Source: Ciona savignyi (taxonomy: Eukaryota > Chordata > Ascidiacea > Phlebobranchia > Cionidae). From it: a stretch of 64,000 nucleotides of DNA. A program made the position numbers and the translations under genes. This document shows positions 1 through 13,200 of the stretch, in pieces; position 1 is the stretch's first letter, and each line of letters starts with the position of its first letter. The stretch is from assembly GCA_000149265.1 (NCBI GenBank), contig CH002896.1, forward strand, positions 393,852-457,851. The letters run 5' to 3'. The notes under the pieces are model-generated. The model was not told the DNA's origin and did no database searches. It was given only the letters and a program-made list of their open reading frames with translations.

Positions 1-2792
1 CATCAGAAGTTTGTTGTTATCCGTTGAAGCAGAACTAGTACACGGTCGTTCTCTTCCAAACACCGCGGGTTTAGATTTCTTGTCAAAATGACGCTTGTTC
101 TTGATCTGTGACTTAAGTAGCTCCTCCTGTGCTAACTTCATTGTTTCTTCCAATCTCTGCCTTAAGTCGAACACATAACGATAACTACACTGCACGCTTG
201 ACTCGGTCGCGCCATTGGCCCACATTTCTCTCAAAATTGACATTGGCCCACGGACTGTCCTTCCGTAGAGCAATTCAAAGGGCGAAAATCCTGTTCCTTC
301 CTGTGGCACTTCTCTGTAGGCAAATAACAAAGCATTTATATAACGATGCCACTGCTTCGGTTCATCACAGCACAGACGTTTTAGCATGCGTTTAAGTGTT
401 CCATTAAATTTCTCCACAAGGCCGTTGCACATTGGATGATACGGGGTCGTTGACAAGTGATTTATCTTCAGTAAGCGCTCCACCTCCCTCATGCAATCGG
501 ATATAAGTTGGGCTCCCATATCACTTAACACCTCATCGGGTATTCCAAGTCGGCTATACATGTCCACGAGGGCTTCAGCCACAGCCTCAGTTGTGATAGT
601 CTTAAGCGGAACGGCTTCTGGGTAACGCGTGGCATAATCCACTAGTGTTAAAACAAATCGGTGACCGCCTTCGCTTGGAGGATGTATCGGTCCAATCAGA
701 TCCACTGCCACCCTCTTAAATGGCACATCTATTAAAGGCATCTTCTGTAACGGCGCTCTCGTTACACTGCCCTTATTAACAGTGCGTTGGCATATATCAC
801 ACGACCCACAGAACCGCTTCACGTCATCTCGTATTCCAGGCCAATAAAAATTTGACGTTACCTTATCGAATGTCTTCTTAATACCCATGTGCCCCCCCAT
901 TATAGACTCGTGAGCAATCTCTAACACCTTCGGTCGAAGGTTCTGGGGTACCACAAGCTGGCGAAGCCATTTCCCATTATTAACCTTTGGGTGCTGAAAC
1001 ATGCGAATACAGCAGACCTCCTTCCACCTTAAATGACGTTACTTGCTCACCTTTAACGCGAGTATCCTCAGCTGTCCACAGCGATTCCAATGTTGAGTCA
1101 GCCTTCTGCGCTTCCTCGAATCCATCTTTATCGGTCACTGTCCACGGAATACCCTTACGAATCCTTAGCGGTTTAGCTTCCTTTTTTAATTTCTCTGATC
1201 TTGTTTGCACGGCGCATGACGTTTCCCAAGTTGGATAGGGGTCATCTGGACTTCTAGCTCCAGGGACGTTACCTATGATCAAGTCATGCAACGTGTTCGG
1301 CAAACAAAACGCTTCGACAGTTCCCTTGTAAAACGGCGTATCGACCGTAATATTCGCCACCTCGGCCTTGACTGTCGTTGAATCAAGCAAAGTCACAAAT
1401 CCTTTGCTACCAGTTAATTGAGAGTCATCTACAAATTCGCGTTTGACAATAACGCCTGTACAACCAGTGTCTCTTAGTGTATCAACCAAGCGGTCTCCCA
1501 CTAGACCCTTACGAACCGGAAGTTTTCTCATTACGTCATCGGGCACTTCATCAGGCGTGCACACGACTTTCTTCCGCCCCTTGTCATCCTTCGCGTCACT
1601 TTCGCGTCTAGAATTTAAGGTCTCCCCCGCACTGCCAAACTGTTTAGCAGGGCTTCTAATTGAGGAACGGCATTTGCAGTCCTTCGCCAAATGTCCCGTC
1701 CGGTCACATATAAAACATCTCCTAATCATTCGACTAGCGTCACCTTTTAGCTGTGGGCACTCTCTCGCTGTGTGTCCACGCTGTTTACAACTAAAACATT
1801 GCACATCTGCCGGAGTATTCCACTGGTCCGACATCGTCCTTGAGGCACCTCTATTACCAGTTGACGACAGATTTCTGCTGTGTGCATTCAAAAACTGATC
1901 CGCTATCGTCGACAAACTGTCCAAAGATTTCGGCGCTTGTTCCCTCAAGTAGATCGAAAGTTCTTTTGGGCAGGTTTGAATAAATTGCTCCTTCACCAGA
2001 AGTGCACTAACCTCTTCCCATGACGTAGTAGAGCCTGACATCTCCACCCATTTTGTCAAGTAATTGGTCAGACGAATGATGAACTGCTCGGAGCTCTCAT
2101 CTTTATCGGGCTTTGCTTCTCTGAATTTACAACGGTACCCCTCTTCCGTGAGGTCATATCGGTTCAGCAATGCCTGCTTCAGCAGGTCGTACTCTACAGC
2201 AGCAGTATCTGACAATCTAGAATAAACGTCTAGCGCTCTACCAGTTAAAAGGGCGCTTAAAGACGTAGCCCATTCAGATTTCTCCCATCTACTGCTCGTA
2301 GCAAACCTTTCAAATCGTAGCAAGTAGCTGTCAAGCTCGTCTTTGCCATCCACAAACGCTGGCAACCTCGGCGCTTTAGCCTTTCCGGCAACACCTACAG
2401 CAGGTGGGCTCCTCGTAGCGTTCACCTCAGCTATTTGCAACTCGATTTTCCTTAGGTTTAACTGATATTCCCGTTCGGCTTGCATTTTACGTTCCTCTGC
2501 CTCGCGTTCGGCTTGAACTTTACGTTCCTCTGCCTCGCGTTCGGCTTGAACTTTACGTTCCTCTGCCTCGCGTTCGGCTTGAACTTTACGTTCATCTGCC
2601 TCACGCGCTTCACGTCTCTCCCTACTTCTTTCCTCGCGCTCTATTGCTTGTTGTTCGCTAATAAATCTCAGCAGCGCTTCATCTGCCAACCCCAGTTGCT
2701 TACCAGCTTCGATTAACTTTTCCATGTTAAACTGTTCTTTTTCTACTACAAACATTTAAATAGCACGACAATACTTTTAAGGAATAATAAAT

Positions 2793-2810
2793 ATCCCGGA
2801 CAGGCCCCCA
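2793..2810 (-). other. Primer-binding site resembling tRNA-Pro 3' end
   Basis: The minus strand reads TGGGGGCCTGTCCGGGAT. It matches the classical tRNA-Pro primer-binding site at 16 of 18 positions and starts with the required TGG, two bases after the LTR end. This places minus-strand DNA priming for the gypsy element and fixes the inner LTR border. A Ciona tRNA with exactly this 3' end could equally be the primer. Confidence 0.7.
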
Positions 2811-2812
2811 GA

Positions 2813-3100
2813 TGTCGCGTTTCAGGTCTTGATTCCTGATAGACGTGACTATTGTCGGTTACTAAACTCTAAAGGTCTGCAGTTATTCTTAAGCGCGATC
2901 AGAATAACACAAAGTTTACAACACTACCGCTCTGTTTACTGTACTTTTCCGAATGCCACGTTTCATGAAAAACATCAAAACGAACGACAATAACTTATGC
3001 ATTGTGACGTCACATAGCCACGGTAATAATTTGAAAAACAACGTTTTAAAGTAGGTTGCGCAATACAAAACTTAATTACTGTACCCTCTAGTTTGTGACA
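2813..3100 (-). repeat. 5' LTR of the gypsy element (288 bp)
   Basis: Read on the minus strand, the segment starts TGTCACAAAC and ends GCGACA, so it has the TG...CA ends and TGTC/GACA inverted tips expected of an LTR. Its inner edge lies two bases from a primer-binding site. Its outer edge abuts the BEL/Pao gag reading frame, whose homology stops there. It contains a perfect TGACGTCA (CRE) at 3005-3012, a plausible promoter element. The partner LTR is outside the window, so LTR identity cannot be compared. Confidence 0.8.
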
Positions 3101-4922
3101 GTACTGTACACTGAGATTTCAGGCCGCAAAGACGCGCAATATGTCCATCCGCAAAACAATTAAAACAACATCGTTCACTCAGGAGAAAATCAACTCTTTC
3201 TTGGACTGATTTCGCAAGGAAAATATCACACGCAGACAGCGGGTGTGCGAGAAAACAGCAAGGACACTTGGTTATCGGCGGTTTTAGACTTTTCGCAGTC
3301 GATGACGTCACAGCGTACGCCGTGCCTCTTCTCAATGGTTTATTTTCTTGAGGCTTGAATCCCCGTTCGCGAGAATCTATCTTACCAAATTCAGTGTTAG
3401 CGACTTCTGCCTCCTCCTCTACAAATTCAACGAGGTCAACAAAATTAGCAACTTTGCCGTGACGACGTGCAATTTCCGCTGCACGGCGCTTCCACAGTTT
3501 TCGCGAGTCGTACGGTAACTTCGATACGATGGCAATCATACGGTCAACTGAATTCAGATCAGTAAAGTCATTAATTTCACTTAGAATAGTTAGGCACTTT
3601 CTCATCAAAATAGCGTAATTGCGTATACCAGAGGTGTCATCTGGCATTAGGTTTGGTCCACTTATCAGTTCGCAGACAAATGCGCGTGCAACTATACTGG
3701 GTTTTCCGTAGTTATTGTACAGAATATCTCTTGCTTTTTGGTATCCATTTTTTGGTCCCAAAATAGCACAGTGATCGATGAGCTCTCGAGCTTGTCCTTT
3801 GCACTGTTGTAGTAGAAAATCCAGCTTTAGACTGTCAGTGGGCGCCTTTTTCTCAATGTTAGCGTCAAAATTCAATTGGAATGTCCAGTATTTCATTGGA
3901 TCTCCAGAAAATGTAGTGTACTCCACTTTAGGGGTGTGCATAGCTTCTCTCACAGCTGCAATAAATCCAGTAACTAAAGACTGATCAGGGTGACATTCCA
4001 TCGACGACCTTTCCGGCGACTGAGCGTTACTTGGTCCTTCGTAGGCGGGCGTTGGTGCAAACCGTACCGGGCTAGATAGACGGTAACGGCGTGGAAGCGA
4101 TGAACTACAGCCTTTTCTGTAGTTTCGCCTAACTTCTTGACTCTTAACACGTACCGGTACTTCTTTTGTCTTCGTGACTTCTGCGTCGAAGTCGCTTTTA
4201 ACAGGCGACTGCTGCGGACTATAAGGTCTTGTCACATCTTCATCACGGTAGTTTGAAGCTTGATCCCACATTTGTACTTCTAGGTCTGCTTCTTGGACTT
4301 GATGTAGGGCTTCCAATTTCCTCTTTTCGGCTTCCAGCTTATTCTTTTCGGCTTCCAGCTTATTCTTTTCAGCTTCCAGCTTTAGTTGCTCGTCCAGTTG
4401 ACACTTCTTCAGCATTGCCATTTCTTTCTTGATCTTGGCTTCAACACGCCTCACACTAGAGGTGGTACTTACTTCAGATAATCTGGAACTTTGCGTCGAC
4501 AAGGTTTCCAATTTTAGGGACGAACTTGAACTTAAATATACACAACCTTCATCTTCTATTGTCTTTGTAAGATCCTTTTTTGATTTTTCACCAACGCTGA
4601 CGTCGATTTCGTCTTTACATTTCCCGACGCTGTCCAGTTGATGCTCACTAGCGTCACGATCTTGGTCAGTTAGCAAGTCATTAATGCGTTGCTTTAAGAT
4701 ATCCGTTAAACTGGACACGTAGTGTTCAATCCGCTTTCGGGCAGATTTTAACATCGCCTCATCTTTGCGACTAATTGCTTGCTCGGCCACATTATACCAA
4801 ACGGCAAGTTCAGTTCTTAGTTCTTGTAACTCATCGGCTGACGACACACGGATGCATTCAGCACCCTTCGCCATGTTACTCTTAGGCTCATCCAAATCCA
4901 CTAAGATTTCACTGTCCTCCAT
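3101..4922 (-). mobile_element. BEL/Pao LTR retroelement gag, cut by the gypsy insertion
   Basis: A minus-strand gag of about 600 residues starts near 4922. Its N-terminal half is charged and coiled-coil-like, with three KLEAEKN-type repeats (about 4310-4390). A Pao-type gag core follows, with motifs such as FSGDPMKYWTF and LLQQCKGQARELI. It ends in the cysteine-rich CCFNCFADGHIARLC knuckle typical of BEL/Pao gag. Homology ends at the gypsy LTR, so the rest of the element (protease, RT, integrase) should continue beyond the gypsy copy, left of the window. The 5' LTR of this element was not securely found in 4923-5400. Gag is open over the visible part, which suggests a fairly recent copy. Confidence 0.88.
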
Positions 4923-5764
4923 AGCTACAGCCTTGACTTGCTTCTCGATATCTTCGATTTGATGAGTTATATTTAAAAACTTTTATGTTACGTCTTCTGG
5001 CGGCGCCTACTAAACCAGACGTAGCACAAAACAGGACTCGTCACAAAACGCGCAACTCCAGCTTTATCAAGACGTTATTCCAACTTCAACTTGTATTCCA
5101 CTTTACGTTATGATATTACTAAAGTTTACGGTTTTTAAATATTTTACATAGTAGGCTAACTTATCAACTTCACTTCTATACACATGACAAATTAATATTA
5201 AAACACATGGCCCAATTCAATTTAACTATGGAAAATGGTGCAACCAGTCACTTCAAAAACTCCCAAATGTTACACGAGGTATAAATATTGCGCACAACGA
5301 TAACAATAGGCATTGTTACGCCTAATAGCCTCATTTATAATATTACTCCCCAGTGTATACGTATGATGGAGTGATTTCAATGTAACATTATTTATATTTC
5401 AAATCTTACTGCAAAAGAAGTTGTATTTTCTAAGGCTTATACTATATTTAAGGCTATTTTAAAGATGGGTTAGTCTGTATCTAATAAATACTGTTAGCCT
5501 ACGTAAATACCAATTATATATTTAAAGAACAAAAACTACGAAACATAATTAACAACGTTTTTATAAAGAAAAAAACAACAATTCCCGTAGTAATACATTG
5601 ATTTTGTTCCTTGTTTTGACCACGTGATCAAATGTACACGAAGCGTGACGCGTCTGAACGTTGCAATTTCTCGTAGTTGGTATTTTTAGGTAAAAATCAA
5701 GCATATTTAATTAATTTTAAAAGTTTAAACAATGCATTGATTACATAATTGATAACAACAGTAA
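4923..5764. other. AT-rich spacer, BEL leader side
   Basis: No coding potential was recognised. The part next to 4922 should be BEL 5' leader and perhaps its LTR, but no TG...CA unit with a convincing primer site could be fixed. A 119-bp stretch at 5268-5386 with TGTTACA/TGTAACA ends is the only weak candidate. Confidence 0.4.
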
Positions 5765-6870
5765 AAGTCGGGTTAGAATTTTTAATAAAGTTAGATAACA
5801 TGGTCCTAGTGTATAGTCTTGCACAAATCATATATACTTTAATTAACAAGTGTGGTTAACGTTTTTTTTACAAGTATTTTAACGAGCCTACTACATACGA
5901 CTACGTACTATTTAATTTACAGAGCATTAACCTAAATTTATAAGTCAACGAGTTCTTTACATAATCGGTCTTAGTGACCAACCAGTCCATTTATATGCCA
6001 TTTAGCTACCAAATGGTAAGCTCGCGCGATTCATATACTTATACCCCATAATACGTTCAAAACTTTCCAGTGCAGTTTAACACTATGGTTAAACAGTGTG
6101 TACAGCAAAATATAGATCTCACAAGACAAACAAAAATTTGAAAAATTTAGTAGAAAACACATATATATGTGTAGTAATAGGCCTTAATTTTGATGTAGGC
6201 CTTTACACAATAGCAATCAATGCATACATATCTTGTGTATTTTCATACGTGTTTAATGTTGATTAACACCAATGTAACAGCAACACGATATACGGTTTAA
6301 GTTTAACGAGTTCTAGGGTGTTTTTTCGCCATTACGCCTTAATTTAACAGAAAATGTTTTTAATTAAACATACACATTATTAAATATAGTTAAAATTTAC
6401 AAAATAATTTAAGATTACTGCAGATAATAACTTACAAACATGGAAGGAAAAGATATTATTACAGCGATTCATGCAAAACATAGCATCTATATCCAAAAAC
6501 CTAATATCCGTAACACAAAGGGTTGGATTTAGATACAAAACTAGCTAGTCGGTCATGACCTTGAGCCTTGACTTTATCGGACGTCGCCTGAAATTAGTGA
6601 ATTAATGGGTTTTACCGAACTGAACAAACGTCTGCATCAAACACAAAACATTGGAACAGCTCAGGTAACCAGACGGTATGGGGGTGAGGTAATATTATGA
6701 TTCACCGTGTGTTGACGAAACTTGCGCATTGTAAATATCACAACTTGAATTGCGCAATGGTGGCGGGTTGTGACGTTTCAAGACAATTGTTTTTCGTACT
6801 TATTCTGTAGCAGTGTAGCTAGTTAGAGGTACAACACAATAGCAAGTAACTAATTTGAAACGAATTTAAG
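5765..6870 (+). repeat. Composite dispersed repeat, copy A (left of the oxidase gene)
   Basis: Blocks here recur in the same order and strand at 14638-17115. Block one starts at GTCGGGTTAGAATTTTTA (about 5766-6180). Then comes a worn SINE (about 6540-6720), then a block with TTGTGACGTTTCAAG and AGCAAGTAAC (about 6722-6860). Similarity is patchy with indels, so the copies are old. It may be one composite transposable element or an ancient segmental duplication. 6180-6540 is AT-rich filler matching copy B only weakly. Confidence 0.7.
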
Positions 6871-7212
6871 TGGAAAGACAACATCATGTACTGTCACAAT
6901 ATCAGCTTTTTACAGTCACCGTAACACAATTGTCATATAAAGTAGGTACCGTGACCAATTGCCTATAAATATTGACCTTCAGTTTTAACGAAATAAAGAA
7001 AATAGTTTAGTTATATATGCTGCGGCTGACAATATAAAATTCGAACGTCTCTTTTATGTGTTGCAACGCGCTGCTGAACATTGACTTCGCAAGTAAATTG
7101 ATTCAAAAATAGAAAAAGAAGTTCATGAACTGCACGTTTCTCAAAAATAAACCAAGCACAAGCTTGTCCTTTACTTGTTCAGCTTCTTTCTTCTACGACG
7201 CGTGCCCATCAG

Positions 7213-7221
7213 GCTATATAT
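7213..7221 (+). promoter_or_regulatory. TATA-box candidate of the multicopper oxidase gene
   Basis: CTATATATG lies about 50 bp before the start codon at 7269, in a short GC-richer stretch within an AT-rich spacer. The distance would leave a 5' leader of roughly 20-30 nt. No further promoter elements were identified. Confidence 0.45.
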
Positions 7222-7268
7222 GAGCTGGACATTTTCGTAATTAAACTATTTTATCATAGCAAGAAGAA

Positions 7269-10200
7269 ATGCTTGATTTTAAGTTTGCCTTGTATTGTGC
7301 CTGCTTTCTGGCAACACCAATTTATGGCCAGCCATGTAGCAACACTAACCCTTGTACTGCATTTCGAGGTACGTTTGATCCATAAATAACATGCAAATTA
7401 GTAAAAAGGGCTATCAGGGTGTTTCGCAAAATATTAGTCAAACGTACGGTTTTTTTATATGTTTCTCTAAATTTAAAGGAAATGAATCGTTCGAGGAACC
7501 AGACGTTCTGGAATCAGAACATGGATTTTTATCAGTTCACCTGACGCTGGACATGACTGAGTTGACCTTCGATTGGCTGAGATTGAAAAGGCGCACTTTT
7601 AATGGCAAGCTTGCGGCACCTACTTGGCTTGTAAGGCCCGGCGACACCATCTATCTTAAAGTGGTAAGTCATGTTAAGGATATGATACTTGTTTAACCTA
7701 ATGCTGGGAAAATGCAAAGGTCGTTATATCAGATTACCCCTTGTCCACAGCTATATAGAGCTTTCGTAATGTGTTAAATACGATGATTCACCGTGACAGT
7801 TTTTGTTGAACCAGTTAATACACTAGTCCTCAGTTGTGCAAGGACTTAGGCGATGACTCGCAGTCCTCAGTAGTGCAAGGACGATTTCCAAACGACTGGT
7901 TTCGAGACCGAAATCGGTTACTGTAAATAGTCTTTACCAGCACGACTCTAACCTTTGGGACTTAACGTTGCCAGGGACTCGCAGTAAATTTCCGAAAATA
8001 ATCTTTTTGTTATTAACTCAGAGTAATTTATTGGAGCCGAATCCAGTCAACGAAACAGGCCACAATACATTGCACAAGCCCAACACCACCAATATCCACG
8101 TACATGGACTACACATCTCACCAGAGGTAACTGTTTATTAATATACTGTATTTATTGTTTAATTTAGTACTTTACTAATCGGTTTCCTAAATATATATAC
8201 TATAACTTAAAAACAGGGAATTTCTGACAACGTGTTCATTGAAATCGGTCCTGGTGAAACATATGACTATGTATTTGATATACATACTGACCATCCGGCT
8301 GGGACGTATTGGTATCATCCTCATTTTCACGGTTCCGGCGCTTTTCAGGTAGGGATTGCCATTTGCGTGTTGCTAGGTAAGTCATGTAAGGCCGAAAAAC
8401 TCGGCTTTTGTTTGAATTAAATCGTTCTTCTAGAAACTGCGTTTTCACGTAGAAACTTCGTTTTAAATTTTGATCAGTTGGACAGGAGCACACGAATGTT
8501 TGAAGTATAAGTTTCTTAAGAAAGTTTTGAGTTCCTGTCGACCGAATACCTTGCTGAGTTAGTACGTCGCTTTGCAGAGAGGTTTCAGGGTCGAAACCGA
8601 TTTGGTTGGCACTACACTGACATTGCATAAACCCAGTGGAGTAATCTATTTGAACCAACGGTAAACCGACGGCGTGTAATAACCCTACTTGCGGTTTTGC
8701 ATTTGCGAGTATAAACACAAAAATATTTATGTTTATCTCCTATCCAGCACAGTTTGAACCAACCTATCTTATTTAGTACAGCTGAAACCAACCGATCCTT
8801 CCAGTGCAGTTTGCGCCTTCTATTTTTTGTTCCCTGCTTGATTGGTAGTGTAGCACTGGCACTACCTGGTGGTGTAGTACTGGCACTATGGTATGACTAA
8901 TCAGAATACCACAACAACCAAAAGCCGAACCGATTATCACATGTTCGATTATTGTAAATTTGGTGAAAATGTAAAAGCATCAACTCTTTGCGGTTAGGTA
9001 ACGAGCGGCATGTCTGGTCTCATTATCATAGAGGATCGACCACGCGACCTTCCAAAATCGCTACGAAAATGCTCCTGTCCTCTTAACTGTAAACACGACA
9101 TCAACATGTTAGTGCCACCGACTTTGCAATACAGCTCAACGACCGAACCTATCATTTTTGGCCAAATGCAAGCAGAAATCGGCGACGATCCACTTTTCAG
9201 GTATTCACTTCATTAATAGACTCGCACCTAACCTGACTTTTAGCTCATGAAGAAGCTTTTTTGTTTAATTGAATTTTATCTTGGCCATCTTAATTGATTT
9301 ATTCATGCCTTTCAGGAACGACCAGTATATCACCCCGAACGGAATTAGTTTATCGGAATGGCTACTTAATTCCACCAATGCAGTAAACTATTTTACTGTC
9401 AATGGGCAATTACACCCCCTGCTTACTTTTAAAGTCGGTAGAATGAAGCGTATGAGGTGAAAAATTGTCTTTTAAGTTTATGTCTTGTGTTTATTTTACA
9501 CTTTGTGTTTCATTTTGGTACCAAGGGCGAAATACCTTTTATGTATATATATTAAGACGCTTTAAAAAGTATATATTAACTGTCGTACAACAAGAGCCCT
9601 TAAACAGTGAGGTTCGCTTTCATTTAACTTTGTACACTTTGTGTTTTGTTTAAGTATCACGGAAGTACCTTGTGGATCTCCTTATAGATTTGCTAATGCT
9701 GGCGGTGCCTATACACTTGAGTTGGAAGTCACTGCTTCTGCAAGTGGGGCCACTTGTCAGTGGAGAGAGATCGCACACGACGGTGTGTACTTGAAAGCGC
9801 CACGAATCCCGAGAACCGGACAAACTCTGGTCGAAGCCGGCTCACGAGTGGACTGGATGATAAAGTGCGAACACCCCGGCTTGTATGAGGTATGCTAAAG
9901 AAGTAGTGACGTTATAACAGCCAATTTACTACACAAAAATGTAGTAGCCTAAAAAGATTTTTAACAGACTAAAATCAAGATTTGGCGGAGCACAGTATGT
10001 CCATATATATACATGTTATATTTTAAATTTATTATTGACATATTGTCCAGATTCGCTCAGTGACGAAGGCTTCTAACGATCAGTCCACGGGTAGATTTGA
10101 TCGATTCAACGGCCTCATTGCGACAATTCATGTGGTTATTCCAAGACGAGCACGTCGGAATTGGGACTTTCCCACCCGTTTGCCAGCACTTCCAGTAAAT

Positions 10201-13200
10201 ATGCCAGACCTGACCGAAGTGGACGAAAGATATGTCGAAACATTTATTTACGAGCTCGGCCCTGAAGACACAGTGAACAGAGAACGCTTTCCTGAAACCG
10301 GAAACAAAATCCGGTAAGCAGACATCTTTGCACAGCATCTGTAATACTACATATCTGAAAGATACAGAAATAAGAAGAGAAAAAATATAAAAAATAAAGC
10401 CGTTTTATTGCAGACACAAAATGCGTCTGGACAGCGTGCAAGAGTGGACTTTCGTGAACACTCATCCTCTGCTGCGTCATCCAATGCACATTCACGTCAA
10501 TCATTTCCAGGTTGATTTATTAGTTCATACTTGTCACCACTGCTATTTTTAGCATGTTGAATAACACGACGAGCTGCGGCGTTTGTTTAAACCTTGAATG
10601 CTGTTAAATAGCAACACTGAGTTTGACAGTGCAGACCAATTTATCATTGCAAATGCGCACAATGCACGTTTTAGCTTATCGAATATCTTTAAAATATTAT
10701 TTAAAATTTCAGGTTATTCGATACAACAAATACAACGGTCCGGTTGCTTGGCGTGACTCTGTGGGAGAAAGAGATATCTTCGATAGGTTTGTGGATCAAA
10801 ACGGAACGCACTGCGAATTTCAATGGGAAGATTTCAGACTGCGTGCGTGAAAAGTTTATTTTACCGTATTTTCCTTGAATAAATCTAAAAGCACAGCTGA
10901 CACGAGGCGTCGGCGACATTTAAATGCTAAAGAGACGTCAAAAATTAGTGCTGGGTCATATACCGATAATTTGCTTCGTGAAAGGACCATTTTCCACGGA
11001 CAAGGTGATTGGGATATTGCAGCCCATATATATATATAAGTAGCTTCGGATATTTCTTAAATCTGCAGGTGTATAATCACACAGATTAGCAAACATGTTT
11101 GTCACCGAACGCTTAACCGTTACTTCTAATTATCACCATACGTTGCGCTTATAGTTTGGACAATAGCTCCCCAGTCGATTGGACAAATTTTTGCTTTTCA
11201 TACCACTGTGATGGTAATCTTAACCACACCGTATAATTCCACATAGTTAAAGCATTAAGTCATCTGCTGGAAGCTTGGTTGTATGGAAACTAACAAATGG
11301 CTATTTAATTTTTTTCTTGGCCAATGCCATCCTATCATATCCGTAAACAGTTTAATCAGGTAAATGATGAGAAGTTTGGCACCTTGATTAAGTAAGTCTC
11401 TTCAGGTGACTTGCTTCTGCTTCTCCACCATAAGTCATTTTTACAGGAGCACAAAAAGCTGAACACGCCACTCTTAATCATACCTTATCCACCCTCACAG
11501 CTCAGCCCACCAACAATATTCAACTTCCACCCTTTATTTACTCCACCCTCGGCCACGAAATGCGTTACAACAACACTGTTGGTGTCCTGGGGTACGTTAA
11601 CGTGGGAGACTACAGAGATACAATACCAATTCCACCCCTTGGCAATGTAACGGTAAGTGATGTTCACCGAATGCGATAACTATGTTTAAGTGGTCAACGT
11701 TAAGTGCTGTGATGGATACAAACATGTTTCACGGAAAATATAGTACGATGTTTCAAAAACTATAGTTTGCGAACTTAGGTGCATCAGGTACATACAGGGT
11801 ACTGGGTTATTATAATGTTCAGTATATGTTGAAGATAATGCTGTAGTTATTTCGCTTTAATTAACTCAAATGATTTAAGTCATATAGCTGCTTAGTACTT
11901 GTCAAAATCAACAGTTAGCAAATTGATTCGATAAAACAACATTTCAGCTGAATACCCGATATATATATATTGAGCGGTTTAGCATTTTTAAACCAGAGAA
12001 TTTTGCGCCCAATACTTAATGACGGCAAGTCGATAGTAAAGAATGGCCTGCTGTATTGTTTGGGTACTACAATAAAAATACAGTATAAACAAACTTAATT
12101 AAGATACTATAGCACTTCATAAATTAAAAAAAACATTGGTTTAAAAATCCAAAACTATATCGGCCTAAAACGTTTTCCCAAATTCTTACTTATGTTCCCG
12201 TAGATTCGATTCATTCCATCCTTATTTACCGGCACTGTGGTAACGCATTGCCACAGCATTCCGCACTCCGATAAGGGCATGATGTTGTTGGCAAAAATAG
12301 TGGAAGAAGGTATGTTAGTAAACTCTTTTCTTGTCCGAAGAAAAAGTTTAAAAATGGGTATTTTGGTGTTCCTTCTGTGTTTATAAACTAAAAGTATTTG
12401 TTACGGCCCCTTTGCTTATGTCCGTCAGCTTGCACGTTTAAACAGTTACTCACTTCTAGGCCTCACGAACACCAATGATTTTGTTTCGTTTATATTGAAG
12501 CGTTGAAGCGGTAACTACAATAAAGAAAGAACACATTCTTAATAATTAATTATACATCTCGATTACACTTCATTGAATCACATATGCATACCTGAAATTT
12601 GGCGTGCCCCCGTTTAAACACAACGTTCCTCGGTGTTACAGTACAAAGATCGAAAAGAACGAAAAAGAATGAAATCGTAACAAAAATGCTCTTCTGAGCT
12701 AAGCCTCTAAATACGTGGCAATGACGTAAAACCATAGAAATGCAATAAAAAATAGGATTCTGGTCAACACTAATAATTACCCAAAAAATCTGCGGGACAA
12801 TCTAATTCCCGCAGCTACAGTATTTTTAGTACCAAGTTCTTAATATTTTCACGTACATTCCAAACGTTAAAAAAACGTTTTTAAAGCTGGCAATTATATG
12901 TCATCCAAAGTTTTGCTGGATCGGCATTTGGCGAAAGCTGTTTACCAACCATTTAAGCTCATTGTTTACACATAATTATGTATATCCCACGAGGATACAC
13001 ATAATTGTCCTAGCGTATCCTGTGGACAGTCAGCATATGTTCGTACTGTTGGCTCATGCTTGACGTTTTATTCCTATGCAACTTTCAAATTCGACTTAAA
13101 GTTAATAGATTACAATCTTTATATGTTTTGTTTTATATAGCATAAATGCTGTACATGGTACAGACTGCGCAATTTCCAAATAACACTATGTTTCATACAG

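Larger units (their letters stand above)
1..3100 (-). mobile_element. Ty3/gypsy LTR retrotransposon, Gmr1-like, 5' part (cut by window start)
   Basis: On the minus strand, after the LTR, a gag begins near 2755. It carries charged EEERKVQAER-type heptads (about 2470-2600) and two CCHC knuckles (CFSCKQRGHTAREC and CFICDRTGHLAKDC, about 1670-1810). An aspartic protease with the DTG active site follows (about 1470). Integrase comes next, without any reverse transcriptase in between: an HHCC zinc-binding part at about 790-920 and the DDE core over about 1-720, with motifs such as VDLIGP, LSDMG and YHPMCNGLVEKFNGT. PR followed directly by IN is the copia-like gene order known for the Gmr1 group of gypsy elements in deuterostomes, so reverse transcriptase and RNase H should lie left of the window. 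The visible part looks nearly whole, with about one break, which suggests a young insertion. Age cannot be dated because only one LTR is visible. Confidence 0.93.

Noticed and set aside
129-395. Plus-strand open frame of 88 residues
   Set aside because: It lies antisense to the integrase of the gypsy element and has no features of its own.
5268-5386. 119-bp segment with TGTTACA/TGTAACA ends, possible BEL LTR
   Set aside because: Too short for a BEL/Pao LTR, and no convincing primer-binding site lies next to it.
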